Shown here piece by piece: positions 51,182 to 60,353 of a DNA stretch of 64,000 nucleotides (its first letter is position 1; every line of letters begins with the position of its first letter). The translations under genes were made by a program, and so were the position numbers. Source of the stretch: CAMTWB01 sp037441775 (lineage in GTDB: Bacteria; Desulfobacterota; Syntrophia; Syntrophales; CAMTWB01); contig JBBIRO010000010.1 of assembly GCA_037441775.1 (NCBI GenBank), positions 1-64,000 on the forward strand, given 5' to 3'. A model generated the notes under the pieces. It was not told the origin of the DNA and did no database searches. It was given only the letters and a program-made list of their open reading frames with translations.

Positions 51182-54157
51182 TCAGAGGAGGCTTTCGATG
51201 CTCAGACCGGCGATGGCGGCCTGAGCTGCCACCAAGTCATCGTGATTGCCGTAGATGCCGGTATTTGCCCCGGCTATAGCCTCTGCCAGCCAGGAATCGG
51301 CCGCCTGCCTTATGTATGCGGCATCAGCCGCCAATATCCGGCGGCGGAATTTGTCGCGCTCATGGTCATCAAGATCGCTGAAGTGGCGAATCAAAGCCGT
51401 ATAGCCGCGGCCCGCGGGATCTGATGGCCGATCGAGGCCGGCAATCGTCCCGATGATGGCCTGATCCAGTTCCTGACGGGTCATCAGGTTATTACTCAGA
51501 TACTGACCGGCCTGGCGGTAGGCCTCCAGAGTCTCCCCTATATGGGGGTCTCGGTACGACATCAGGGCAAAGACGCCGTTTAAGGGCTCATAGACCGCCA
51601 TAGCCCCGTAAGCTCCGCCCTGAACGCGGATCTTCTGATAGAGGTAGCCGGTGGCTAAAAAGCGCGCGATAATTGTCAGGTATGGGGAGCGGGGATCGCT
51701 GTACAGCGGGGCGGCCGCTGCCTGGGCGACATAAGATACCTGGCTTGGCAAAAAAACACCCTGACGGATGGGTCGGGGAAAGCCAGTCTCAGAAATCGCT
51801 TCACTCCGGTCGCCGGGCGGCAGACGATTGAGCAATGTCCCCAGGGCGCCGGTCATCAGGTCCAGCCCCTCCCGATCGGCGGTCAAGTTGATCAACAGGC
51901 GGTCCCGACCAAAAATTCGCCCACGCAGTTGGGCTAGAACCTGTGCCAGCCCCGCTGTACTTTGGGGCAAATCCCTGCTAATCTCGTTGAGGAATCTAAG
52001 CTGGGTCCGGCCGTGCCACTGTTCGTCCCTCAGGCAGGAGAGGCTCAGCCCCGCCGCAGCGCTGCGCCTGGCGAAAATATGACCCGAAGGAATCACCGCC
52101 GCCTGGAGGTCGTTGCGCTTTTCCAGGACAAGCTCGCTCATCCGTTCCTGATGCGTCAGATCACCGGCGCACAACAGGTCAGCCAGCACCCCCATTACCG
52201 CGTCAACGTTACGATAGAGGAATTTCACTCGCATGATGTACTTTTGCCATACCCTTGTGCCCGTCTGGTTCAGGCCCGCGGCGAGATTATAGCCGATTCC
52301 ACCTGCCGTAAGCGCAATCCGTTTGGCCATCTCCTCATAGGTAAAATCGCCCGCCCCCATATTAAGGGTGATCTTTCCCAAAAGGGGCAGGTACTGATGG
52401 AGGGCATCCGGAATATCGTCAACGTCGAAAGCCAGGTCGAGATAGCCGATGCCGTTGGTGAATATTTCGTGGTTAAGTACTGGAACCGCGGCAATTTCAC
52501 CCCGAACAGTGGGAATGCGGTCTGCCTGGGGAGATATCGCCTGGAGAGATAGCCGGGGCAGGCAAGCCGCAACCTCTGGCGGATCCGACTCGGCCTGATA
52601 CTTGCGCAGCCGGATAGCCTCTTGCCTGATGCGCTCCAACTGCCTCGGTGTCTGCGCTGATTTCAACCGCGCCATTTCCTGTTTTTCTGCCGCAGCCTCT
52701 TCCTCCTGAATGGTCCAACTCGGTTGCATCACGGAAAGGACTCGATGCCCGTTGTCCAAGAACCAGGTCTTGATAATATCGGCAAAGATCCGGGGATTTT
52801 CCTCCCACTTGCAACGAATTTTAGCCATCTGCCGGGGAAGGTTGAGACCCGCCAGGGGATCGCCGTCATAGAGCCAGGAATGGAAAACCCGCCCCATGAG
52901 GACAATGCCATAGGGATAGGCGGCGCGCACTATTTCCCGGCCGTGGAACTCGACCTGGTGGAGCACGCCTTCGATAAGCTGCCGTTCAAAACCGACTTGA
53001 GAGGTTTCTCTTAAAGACCGCAGAATTAGCTCTTCGATTGCATCGACCCGATCCGGATCAGCGCCGCGCAGCCCCACGGCAAAGATAAGCTGCCGCAACT
53101 CCCTTTCCAGGCCGGTAACCGGCGACAGGTCCTGACCGAAGCCAGAATCGATGAGAGCTTTTCTCAGGGGAGATGCGGCGTTGCCCACCAGAGCAGCTAT
53201 CGCTATTTCTAAAAGCAGGGCTGTTTCGTAATCGGTGTTTTCCGTCAAAAGCCAGGCCATGTTGACGATGGTTTTTGCTTCTTTAGCCTCTTCCTTTGCC
53301 AGGGGATAGCGGGAATAAGTCCTTATTGGCTCCTGACGCCGCTGCTGCAGGGGAATAGAGGAATCAACCGGCGCTCGTTCGAATCCGTCGAGTATCTCGG
53401 CCAGAAAAGCGAGCTGTTCTTCACTGTCGATGTTGCCGTAGAGGAAAAAGCGGGCGTTCGACGGCACGTAATAGGCGGCATGAAAGGCCTGCAGCGCCTC
53501 ATAGGTAAGGCTGGGGATGACCCGTGGGTTGCCGCCGGAGTCAAAGGCATAGGGGTGCTCAAAAAAGATGCCCTCCTGGATGGCCTTGTACATCAGCGTA
53601 TCCGGAGAAGAATAGGCCCCCTTCATCTCGTTGTAGACGATGCCGGAGGTTAACAGATCGCCGGCATCGCTTTGCAAGTCGGCAAATTCCAGATGGTGCC
53701 CCTCCTGGAGAAATGTTTCCCGCAACAGCCGTGGCCTAAACACCAAATCCGCGTAAACGCGCGCCAGATTGAAAAAATCCGCCCGGTTCTGGCTTGCGAC
53801 CGGATAGATGGTCTTGTCAGGATATGTAAAGGCGTTGATGAAGGTCTGGAGCGATCCCTTCATCAGTTCGTTGAAAACATCCTTGAGCGGATAGCGCAAT
53901 GAGCCCGCTAGCACGGCATGTTCCAGGATGTGAGGAGCGCCGGTGGAATCCCGAGGCGGCGTTCGAAAGGCTATAGCAAAGAGGTTTTCCGGGTCATCGC
54001 AGTGCAGGTGCAGCACCTGGGCGCCAGTTGCTTCATGGATCATTTCATAAGCTATGACGCGGATTTCCGGAATGCTCTCGATCCGCTTCAGCAAAAAACC
54101 ATGCCGGTATTGCCCGACATGGAGAGAGCCGTACGGTCGTTTTTCTTTGTGGATCAC
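51182..54157 (-). CDS. Insulinase-family M16C zinc peptidase (PreP-like)
   Basis: A 991-residue peptidase with both halves of the clamshell in one chain, as in PreP and M16C enzymes. The inverted zinc motif HILEH is at H76-E79-H80, preceded by PRDSTGAP, and the third ligand Glu is in the helix around 170-180 (GIVYNEMKGAYSSPDTLM block). A helical linker with the Glu/Gln-rich EEEAAAEKQEMARLKSAQTP stretch (about 475-495) joins to the second half, which has RVQGGAYGAMAVYEP near 880. GTG 54157 has AGGGAGG upstream. No signal peptide, so it is probably cytoplasmic, degrading short peptides. It is last in the lpx/bam operon. Confidence 0.93.
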   Translation of the reverse strand: MIHKEKRPYGSLHVGQYRHGFLLKRIESIPEIRVIAYEMIHEATGAQVLHLHCDDPENLFAIAFRTPPRDSTGAPHILEHAVLAGSLRYPLKDVFNELMKGSLQTFINAFTYPDKTIYPVASQNRADFFNLARVYADLVFRPRLLRETFLQEGHHLEFADLQSDAGDLLTSGIVYNEMKGAYSSPDTLMYKAIQEGIFFEHPYAFDSGGNPRVIPSLTYEALQAFHAAYYVPSNARFFLYGNIDSEEQLAFLAEILDGFERAPVDSSIPLQQRRQEPIRTYSRYPLAKEEAKEAKTIVNMAWLLTENTDYETALLLEIAIAALVGNAASPLRKALIDSGFGQDLSPVTGLERELRQLIFAVGLRGADPDRVDAIEELILRSLRETSQVGFERQLIEGVLHQVEFHGREIVRAAYPYGIVLMGRVFHSWLYDGDPLAGLNLPRQMAKIRCKWEENPRIFADIIKTWFLDNGHRVLSVMQPSWTIQEEEAAAEKQEMARLKSAQTPRQLERIRQEAIRLRKYQAESDPPEVAACLPRLSLQAISPQADRIPTVRGEIAAVPVLNHEIFTNGIGYLDLAFDVDDIPDALHQYLPLLGKITLNMGAGDFTYEEMAKRIALTAGGIGYNLAAGLNQTGTRVWQKYIMRVKFLYRNVDAVMGVLADLLCAGDLTHQERMSELVLEKRNDLQAAVIPSGHIFARRSAAAGLSLSCLRDEQWHGRTQLRFLNEISRDLPQSTAGLAQVLAQLRGRIFGRDRLLINLTADREGLDLMTGALGTLLNRLPPGDRSEAISETGFPRPIRQGVFLPSQVSYVAQAAAAPLYSDPRSPYLTIIARFLATGYLYQKIRVQGGAYGAMAVYEPLNGVFALMSYRDPHIGETLEAYRQAGQYLSNNLMTRQELDQAIIGTIAGLDRPSDPAGRGYTALIRHFSDLDDHERDKFRRRILAADAAYIRQAADSWLAEAIAGANTGIYGNHDDLVAAQAAIAGLSIESLL

Positions 54158-54219
54158 TGCAACCTCCCTTTTTTAGAAAATTACCCCCACGTTTTTCCCG
54201 GCCGCGTCATGGCATAACG

Positions 54220-55371
54220 CTATTTTACCGGTTCGTCAGGGGTGACGACTTTGTAAAAAATCATGAGCTCCCTCTCCCTTGAGGGGAGATCGTTTGGGGA
54301 ATTCGAACTTATTACGATCTCATCAGAGATGATCTCAAGCTCAACGCGCAAGACATGACAATGGTGAAAGTTATCCGGAAAATCAGCCAGTTTTACCGAG
54401 TCCTTTTCGGTTGTCACAAGAAAATCGGCCTTTTTTTCCAGGAAAAGACTATGCATACGGGCGAGATCTTCCTGCCGGTAGTTATGGTGGTCAGGAAAGA
54501 TCCGGTATGCCGTCACCAGGGCCCCCAGTGACTCCACGGTATTTTTGAACCCCGCCGGTGATCCGATGCCGGAGAAAAGACAAACCTTCTTCCCCCGTAG
54601 GGTTTCCGGGGGCCAGGATTGACCGCTGGCCGGATGGAACAACTCCGTTGGCTTATGGCAGGCGATAAACCGCGGCGCTTTAACGTTTGAAGGAATTAGA
54701 ATTTTTTCTAAATCATAGTTTCTGACCGCGGAATCGTCCCGACCGGTATAAACAATCACATCCGCCCGCTTCAATCCTTCCCGGCTCTCCCGCAGGGTTC
54801 CCCGGGGCAAAAGCCAGCCGTTACCAAAAGGCCGTAAATAATCCAGCAGGACTATATCTATATCCCGAAACAGGCTGCGATGCTGAAAAGCGTCATCCAG
54901 GATCAGCAGATCAGACTGAAACATCTTTCGGGCCGCCTGACCGGCAAGCGCCCTTTTTTTGGCCACTAAAACCGGCACCCCGGGCAGACGACGGGCCAAA
55001 AGAATGGCCTCCTCGCCGACCGTCTCATGATTACTGAGAATATCTTTCCCGTTAGAGACCAGTATCACCCCGGATTGCCGCTTACCCCCGTAACCACGGG
55101 TGAGAACCGCCGGAGAAAAACCCTGTTGTTGGAAATAGCGGGCCAGGCTGATCACCAGCGGCGTCTTCCCCGTGCCCCCCACGGTAATATTTCCTACACT
55201 GATGACCGGACAGGACAGCTTTGTTGCCCTCAGGATGCCGCGATCGAAGAGGATGTTTCGAAAAGAGATCAGTAACCGGTACGGACCGGACAAGAGCCCT
55301 AAAAGCAGCGTGAGAAAGCTGTTTTGCGCTGCCTCGTCCCCCTCCCAGATCCTGGTAATCTCTTCTCTCAT
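54220..55371 (-). CDS. lpxK: Tetraacyldisaccharide 4'-kinase
   Basis: Phosphorylates the 4' position of the lipid A precursor at the inner membrane. The 383-residue protein begins with an amphipathic/hydrophobic segment, then the P-loop GNITVGGTGKTP (60-71), LTRGYGGK, a LILDDAFQHR block (Asp pair) and VTTEKDSVKL. The C-terminal residues MIFYKVVTPDEPVK are coded by a copy of the dispersed repeat (54244-54262, read backward), extending the protein beyond the usual 330-350. It follows msbA in the usual order. Confidence 0.94.
   Translation of the reverse strand: MREEITRIWEGDEAAQNSFLTLLLGLLSGPYRLLISFRNILFDRGILRATKLSCPVISVGNITVGGTGKTPLVISLARYFQQQGFSPAVLTRGYGGKRQSGVILVSNGKDILSNHETVGEEAILLARRLPGVPVLVAKKRALAGQAARKMFQSDLLILDDAFQHRSLFRDIDIVLLDYLRPFGNGWLLPRGTLRESREGLKRADVIVYTGRDDSAVRNYDLEKILIPSNVKAPRFIACHKPTELFHPASGQSWPPETLRGKKVCLFSGIGSPAGFKNTVESLGALVTAYRIFPDHHNYRQEDLARMHSLFLEKKADFLVTTEKDSVKLADFPDNFHHCHVLRVELEIISDEIVISSNSPNDLPSRERELMIFYKVVTPDEPVK
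54244..54262 (+). repeat. Dispersed repeat end (copy F) inside the 3' end of lpxK
   Basis: GACGACTTTGTAAAAAATC is a match to the family end GACGACTTCGTAAAAAGTC. It lies within the last codons of lpxK, so the repeat appears to code the tail of that protein on the opposite strand. Confidence 0.5.
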
Positions 55372-55436
55372 TTTTGTTTTCCTGTAACTGCACAGGTGTT
55401 TGGACTGTAAGTTTTTTGTAGTAATTACTAAGATAT

Positions 55437-55538
55437 TCAGTAGTCAGGAGGGTCAAGGGTTATCCCGTCTCCTGTCTCCTGTCTCCTGTCTTCTGTCTTC
55501 TGTCTCATATCTCCTGTCTCCTAAATTCTGACTACTGA
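55437..55538. repeat. Heptamer tandem array flanked by perfect 11-bp inverted repeats
   Basis: TCAGTAGTCAG (55437-55447) and CTGACTACTGA (55528-55538) are perfect inverted copies. Between them, from about 55469, seven-base units of the type CTCCTGT (and variants CTTCTGT, CTCATAT) repeat about eight times. On the minus strand the units read ACAGGAG, a run of ribosome-site-like sequences between msbA and lpxK. The right end supplies the TAG stop codon of msbA. Confidence 0.75.
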
Positions 55539-57283
55539 GCATTTACATCTTCCCGCGGACCATTTTGGGCAAACTGCAGCTCGTAGAGCTTACGATACTC
55601 GCCACCCAAAGCCAGGAGTTCTTCATTGGAACCCTCTTCGACAATCCTCCCATCCACCAGGACATATATCCGGTCGGCATTGCGGATGGTGGAGAGGCGA
55701 TGGGCGATTACCAGAGTAGTCCTGTCTTTCATCAAGACTTCCAGTGCGGATTGAACCTCCTTCTCCCCTTCCGTGTCAAGCGACGAGGTAGCTTCATCCA
55801 AGATCAGAATCGGGGCATTCTTCAGCAGCGCCCGGGCGATGGCAATACGCTGCCGTTCCCCTCCGGAGAGCTTCACCCCCTGCTCTCCGATAACAGTTTC
55901 ATAACCAGCCGGCAGCTCCATGATAAAATCGTGGGCGTAGGCAGCTTTAGCTGCGCTTATCACCTCTTCTTCCCCCCTTGCCCGGTCACCATAGGCAATG
56001 TTGTTGCGGACGGTATCATTAAAAAGTATGGTCTGCTGAGTTACGATTGCGATCTGGGAACGAAGCGAGTCGAGGGTAGCTTCGCGGATATCAGTTCCGT
56101 CAATCAATACCCGTCCGGCGTTCACATCATAGAAACGAGGGATAAGATTGACCAAGGTGGTCTTCCCGCCGCCGCTCATACCGACAAAAGCCACCACCCG
56201 GCCCACCGGAATGGTTAGATTTATATTCTTCAGAACAGGCTTATCCTCATACGAAAAGGTAACATCCTCGAGCCGTATCTCTCGCGATATCCGGGGCAGT
56301 GCCGTTGCAGCCGGGTGATCTTTTATTTCCGGCTCCCGGTCGATGATGTTAAATACCCTCTCGGCCCCAGCCAGCCCCTGTTGGATGGTATTGTTGACAT
56401 TGGTAAGCCTCTTGACTGGTTCGTAAAGCATGATCAGCGCGGCCAGGAAGGAAAAGAATGTTCCCGGGGTTGAAGACCCGTGAAGGACCTGGTAGCCGCC
56501 GTAAAAGACAACAGCCCCCACCCCCAGACCGCCCAGAAACTCCATGAAGGGGCTGGAAATAGCCTGAACGGACACGGTCTTCAAGGTTAGCTTGAAAAGC
56601 TGCTCGTTTTCCGCGGAAAACCTCTTATTTTCATGCTCCTCCATATTGAACGCTTTGACGATCCTGATCCCCGAGATCGTCTCCTGCAAGAGTGAAGCGA
56701 GACTTCCCATCCGCGTCTGAGTCCGAGTGGCCACTTTCCTCATCATCCGGCCGAACTTGGCAATGGGATAGACCGTGAGGGGGAAAACCAGCATTGCGAT
56801 AAAGGCCAGCTTCCAATCCCGGTAGAAGACCACAAAAACAAGAAACATCAGGGTAAAGCTGTCTTTGAACAGACTGGTCACCGCTTCCGATACGGCTCCC
56901 TGAATATAGGAGACATCATTGGTGATCCGGGAGATGAGCATCCCGGTGGGGTTAGCGGCGAAAAAGGACAAAGGCTGGATTTGGATGCGGCGATAGAGGC
57001 TGGCCCTTAAGTCGGCGATGACCCGTTGACCGATGAAGCTCATCAGGATGTTCTGGGCATAGGTGCAGGCCCCCTTGACGAAATAAATCAGGATTATCAT
57101 AAGCGGTAGCCAACGGATGGCCGCCTCATTTTTATTGAGGAATATTTCGTCTAAGACGGGTTTTACCAAAAAGGCCATGGACGAGGTAGAAGCGCCTACC
57201 CCCAGCATGCACATCAGGGCGATGAGGAACTTTACCCAGTGGGGTTTCGCCAATAGCATAAGCCGTCGGAATACCATTTTCAA
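55532..57283 (-). CDS. msbA: Lipid A export ABC transporter MsbA
   Basis: ATP-driven flippase that moves lipid A core across the inner membrane. The 583-residue chain has six predicted membrane helices (about 1-310), then the nucleotide-binding domain: Walker A GMSGGGKTT (368-376), signature LSGGERQRIAI (472 onward) and Walker B ILILDEATSS (492 onward), with the H-loop in VIAHRLSTIRNADRI. The stop TAG lies within the inverted repeat that begins the heptamer array. The ATG overlaps the lpxB stop by four bases. Confidence 0.96.
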   Translation of the reverse strand: MKMVFRRLMLLAKPHWVKFLIALMCMLGVGASTSSMAFLVKPVLDEIFLNKNEAAIRWLPLMIILIYFVKGACTYAQNILMSFIGQRVIADLRASLYRRIQIQPLSFFAANPTGMLISRITNDVSYIQGAVSEAVTSLFKDSFTLMFLVFVVFYRDWKLAFIAMLVFPLTVYPIAKFGRMMRKVATRTQTRMGSLASLLQETISGIRIVKAFNMEEHENKRFSAENEQLFKLTLKTVSVQAISSPFMEFLGGLGVGAVVFYGGYQVLHGSSTPGTFFSFLAALIMLYEPVKRLTNVNNTIQQGLAGAERVFNIIDREPEIKDHPAATALPRISREIRLEDVTFSYEDKPVLKNINLTIPVGRVVAFVGMSGGGKTTLVNLIPRFYDVNAGRVLIDGTDIREATLDSLRSQIAIVTQQTILFNDTVRNNIAYGDRARGEEEVISAAKAAYAHDFIMELPAGYETVIGEQGVKLSGGERQRIAIARALLKNAPILILDEATSSLDTEGEKEVQSALEVLMKDRTTLVIAHRLSTIRNADRIYVLVDGRIVEEGSNEELLALGGEYRKLYELQFAQNGPREDVNAQ

Positions 57284-58434
57284 TCACCCATCCGGATCAT
57301 TTCAGCGGCAATTTTTGCCGTCCTCTTTGCCGCCCCGGCGCGCCCCAACCGGTCATGGAGGTTGGATAATTCCTCAACCATTCGCTGTCTTCTTGCCGGA
57401 TCACTTAGGATTGCCAGTGCCTCGGTAGCTATTGCTTCCGGATTCGCCCGCTCCTGGATCAATTCTGGCATGATGCTCTTGCCGGCAATGATATTAACCA
57501 GGCCGATATAGGGAATATTGATGAAAAGCCGGCCGATCAGATAGGAAAGCCAAGAGACGCGGTAGATTATGATCATCGGTTTACCCAGCAGGGCGATCTC
57601 CAGGGTCGCCGTGCCGGAGGCGACGATTGCCAGATCGGACGCGGCAATGGCGTCGTAGATATTTTCTTTCACAACGGTGACGGCCAGGGGGGACAGGCTC
57701 AACTGTTCCCGTATCATCTCTACGGGGATTGCATCCGCCAGGGGGATCAGATACTGCACCTGACCCAACCGGGCATTTATCAGTTCGGCCCCCTTGAGCA
57801 TTTCCGGAAGGTGCCTGGCCACTTCCCTCTCGCGGCTCCCGGGGAGAAGGGCAATGGTGGTTGCCCCCTCTGGCAGCTGAAAAAATCTTTTCGCCTCGGC
57901 GACGGTGAATTGTGTTTTAACCTCATCAAGCAGGGGATGGCCGACAAAAGTGACATCCACCTTGGAAGACCGATAGAAATCTTCTTCAAAAGGCAGGATC
58001 ACCACCATCTTGTCCACGTTTTTCTCTATCTTCCTGACCCGGCCGCGCCGCCAGGCCCAGACTTGCGGACTTATGTAGTACAGCACCTTAATGCCGATCT
58101 TTTTGGCATAGGAAGCAATCATAAGATTAAAATCGGGAAAATCAATCAGGATCAACAGGGCCGGCCGCTCTTCGCGCAGGGTTCGCCGCACCAGACGCAT
58201 GGCCGTCCAGATGCGGGGCAGCTTAATAAAAGCTTCGGTGATTCCCACAACGGCAATATCCGCCACAGCGAGAATCATCCGGACTCCGGCCTCTTTCATC
58301 CGGGCGCCTCCCAACCCGATAATATCCAGCAGGGGATCAATCTTTTTGAGCTCCCGAACCAGACTCGCCCCATGAAAATCCCCAGAGGACTCGCCAGCCA
58401 TGATCATGACGGTTTTTTTGCTTTCCAAGGGCAT
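57280..58434 (-). CDS. lpxB: Lipid-A-disaccharide synthase
   Basis: Glycosyltransferase that joins lipid X and UDP-diacylglucosamine. The 384 residues contain the family start MIMAGESSGDFHGASLVREL (about 10-29), YYISPQVWAWRRGRVRKI with the conserved QVWAWR, LLPGSREREVARHLPEM and the C-terminal ASGTATLEIALLGKPMIIIYR. The order lpxA-oxidoreductase-lpxB-msbA is common in Desulfobacterota. It is separated from the upstream gene by about 90 non-coding bases. Confidence 0.96.
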   Translation of the reverse strand: MPLESKKTVMIMAGESSGDFHGASLVRELKKIDPLLDIIGLGGARMKEAGVRMILAVADIAVVGITEAFIKLPRIWTAMRLVRRTLREERPALLILIDFPDFNLMIASYAKKIGIKVLYYISPQVWAWRRGRVRKIEKNVDKMVVILPFEEDFYRSSKVDVTFVGHPLLDEVKTQFTVAEAKRFFQLPEGATTIALLPGSREREVARHLPEMLKGAELINARLGQVQYLIPLADAIPVEMIREQLSLSPLAVTVVKENIYDAIAASDLAIVASGTATLEIALLGKPMIIIYRVSWLSYLIGRLFINIPYIGLVNIIAGKSIMPELIQERANPEAIATEALAILSDPARRQRMVEELSNLHDRLGRAGAAKRTAKIAAEMIRMGD

Positions 58435-58526
58435 GATTAACTCACAAGAAGCAAGGACAAGATCGATTGTAAAATGGCTTCACAATCGCGTGGCGCGGCG
58501 CGCCTGGTTTAACTGGCGGCGTCAGG

Positions 58527-59468
58527 TCAGCCTCCCGGCTGGGTTTTCATGTTGGCAATCACCATTAGGGCCAATGCCAGCGCATCCCGGCCATCTCTTC
58601 CCGTTACCGGAGGCTCCGTATTGTCGCGAATCGAATTAAGAAAAGAGCGGATCTCCTCTTCGAGCGGATCATGCTTAGATATCTCCAGCCGCTTATCGAC
58701 GATCTCTCTTTTCCCCTGCGCCGAGACCGCGAATCCCAGAGATACCAGATCCCGGTTGCGGTAATCCACGGAGTGGTATCCGCCCTGTTCAAAAAAGCGG
58801 ATCTTCTGCATCCGTTGCAGACTCAGCCTGCTGGCCGTCACGTTGGCAATGCAGCCGCCGGCGAATTTTATTCGCGCATTGGTAATGTCCGTCTTTTCCG
58901 ACAAAACGGCTACACCGACGGCATCTACCGACAGCACCGGTGATTTTACGTATTTCAATATGATATCCAGATCATGGATCATCAGGTCTAGGACTACGTC
59001 AACTTCAATTCCCCGTTCCTGGTAAGGATGAAGACGATGCGCCTCAATGAAAAAAGGGCGCATATTAAGGCGGTCCAGGGCCATTATGGCCGGGTTGAAA
59101 CGCTCGACCATCCCCACCTGCAAAACAAGCCCCTTTTGCTGAGCGATCGCAATCAGCTCATCCGCCTCAGCCAGGCTGGCCGTAAAGGGCTTCTCCACTA
59201 GAACATGGACACCGGCCAGGAGAAAATCGCGAGCCACCTGATAATGTCCAGCCGTGGGCACGCAAATGCTGACCGCATCGAGGGCCCCAAGCAAATCACG
59301 ATAATCCGCCGATGCCAGGCAATGGTACTCGAGAGCCGCGGCGGAAGCTTTTCCGGGAATGACATCGGCCGCGCCGGCGATCTGGCATTGTGGCAATTTG
59401 CTGTATTTTTGGAGATGGTAAGTGCCCAGATGGCCGATGCCGACGACCCCGACTCTAATTTTCTTCAT
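58527..59468 (-). CDS. Gfo/Idh/MocA family oxidoreductase in the lpx operon (GnnA-like?)
   Basis: An NAD(P)-dependent sugar oxidoreductase-like protein of 313 residues. The N-terminal Rossmann fold has GIGHLG (G10, G12, G15) and the EKP motif (92-94) that carries the catalytic lysine; the second half contains LDLMIHDLDIILKY with the His-Asp pair of the substrate site. A gene of this family, gnnA, makes 3-oxo-UDP-GlcNAc for 3-amino lipid A beside lpxA in Acidithiobacillus and Leptospira, but it needs the aminotransferase gnnB, not seen here. In many Desulfobacterota the position is occupied by such a gene of unknown role. It overlaps lpxA by 14 bases. Confidence 0.85.
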   Translation of the reverse strand: MKKIRVGVVGIGHLGTYHLQKYSKLPQCQIAGAADVIPGKASAAALEYHCLASADYRDLLGALDAVSICVPTAGHYQVARDFLLAGVHVLVEKPFTASLAEADELIAIAQQKGLVLQVGMVERFNPAIMALDRLNMRPFFIEAHRLHPYQERGIEVDVVLDLMIHDLDIILKYVKSPVLSVDAVGVAVLSEKTDITNARIKFAGGCIANVTASRLSLQRMQKIRFFEQGGYHSVDYRNRDLVSLGFAVSAQGKREIVDKRLEISKHDPLEEEIRSFLNSIRDNTEPPVTGRDGRDALALALMVIANMKTQPGG

Positions 59469-60270
59469 TGTTTTTAGAATCCTTCGACTTAAGCCGTGGC
59501 CGGCAGACGCCCTTGGGGGAATTTTCTATAAATTCGATAAACTGTCTGACCTCGGCAATGTCCGGCACTTCGGCCCTTATTTTTTCGCAGGCCTTGGCCA
59601 CGGTCAGCGAGGAACGGAAAAATATCCGCTGGGCCTCCTGAAGAGCAGCGATTGTTTCCTTGGCAAATCCCCGTCGTTTGAGTCCAATCAGGTTAAGACC
59701 GTAGAGTTTGGCGTGATTGCCCGAAACCATGGCAAAAGGTGGAACATCCTTCGTTACCGCCGAGGCGCCGCCGACGATAGAATGCGCGCCGATCCGCACA
59801 AACTGAAGAATTCCGGAAAGGCCGCCGATAATCGCATGGTCGTCAATATGGATATGACCGGCCAGGTTGGCCGAGTTGGCCATTACGATATGACTGCCCA
59901 GACGGCAGTTATGGGCGATATGGCAATAGGCCATGATCAGATTGTGATCTCCCATGATAGTCGTGCCGATGTCCGCGGCGGTGGCCCGGTGAATCGTCAC
60001 GAACTCTCTGATGCTGTTGTGGTTGCCGATTATTACCCGGGTCTTTTCGCCCCGGTACTTCAAATCCTGCGGAATGCCGCCAATCGAGCAGAACTGAAAG
60101 ATATGGCAACTCTCGCCAATATCGGTATGCTCCTCAATAACCGTATGCGGCCCGATAATGGTGTTTTTGCCGATATTGACATCGTGACTGATTACCGCAT
60201 AGGGGCCAATTTCTACCCCTTCCGCCAACCTCGCGCCGGGAGATATTACCGCCGTAGGATGAATTGCCAT
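59455..60270 (-). CDS. lpxA: UDP-N-acetylglucosamine acyltransferase LpxA (one conserved His replaced)
   Basis: First step of lipid A synthesis, transfer of a hydroxyacyl chain from ACP to UDP-GlcNAc. The 271-residue left-handed beta helix shows the hexapeptide repeats, HIAHN with catalytic H120 (E. coli H125), AGHIHIDDHAIIGG (H139 = E. coli H144) and the GNHAKLYGLNLIGLKRRGF C-terminal block. The position of E. coli H160 (GGMTAVHQF) is leucine here (L155 in GGLSGILQF; codon CTT). At the position of the acyl-length-setting glycine 173 of E. coli, glycine is present, in line with a long chain. fabZ, often next to lpxA, is not present; lpxD lies 83 bases upstream. Confidence 0.94.
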   Translation of the reverse strand: MAIHPTAVISPGARLAEGVEIGPYAVISHDVNIGKNTIIGPHTVIEEHTDIGESCHIFQFCSIGGIPQDLKYRGEKTRVIIGNHNSIREFVTIHRATAADIGTTIMGDHNLIMAYCHIAHNCRLGSHIVMANSANLAGHIHIDDHAIIGGLSGILQFVRIGAHSIVGGASAVTKDVPPFAMVSGNHAKLYGLNLIGLKRRGFAKETIAALQEAQRIFFRSSLTVAKACEKIRAEVPDIAEVRQFIEFIENSPKGVCRPRLKSKDSKNNEEN

Positions 60271-60353
60271 TTCTGTTCCTCTGGTTTATAAAAAATTAAA
60301 GCCGCCCGACCGGCAAAGGCGGTTTTAGTGTCCTGTTGCGGAAAAAATTATAC

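Noticed and set aside
55466..55525. Possible CRISPR array between msbA and lpxK
   Set aside because: Repeat units are only seven bases, directly abutting with no spacers, so it is a simple heptamer array.
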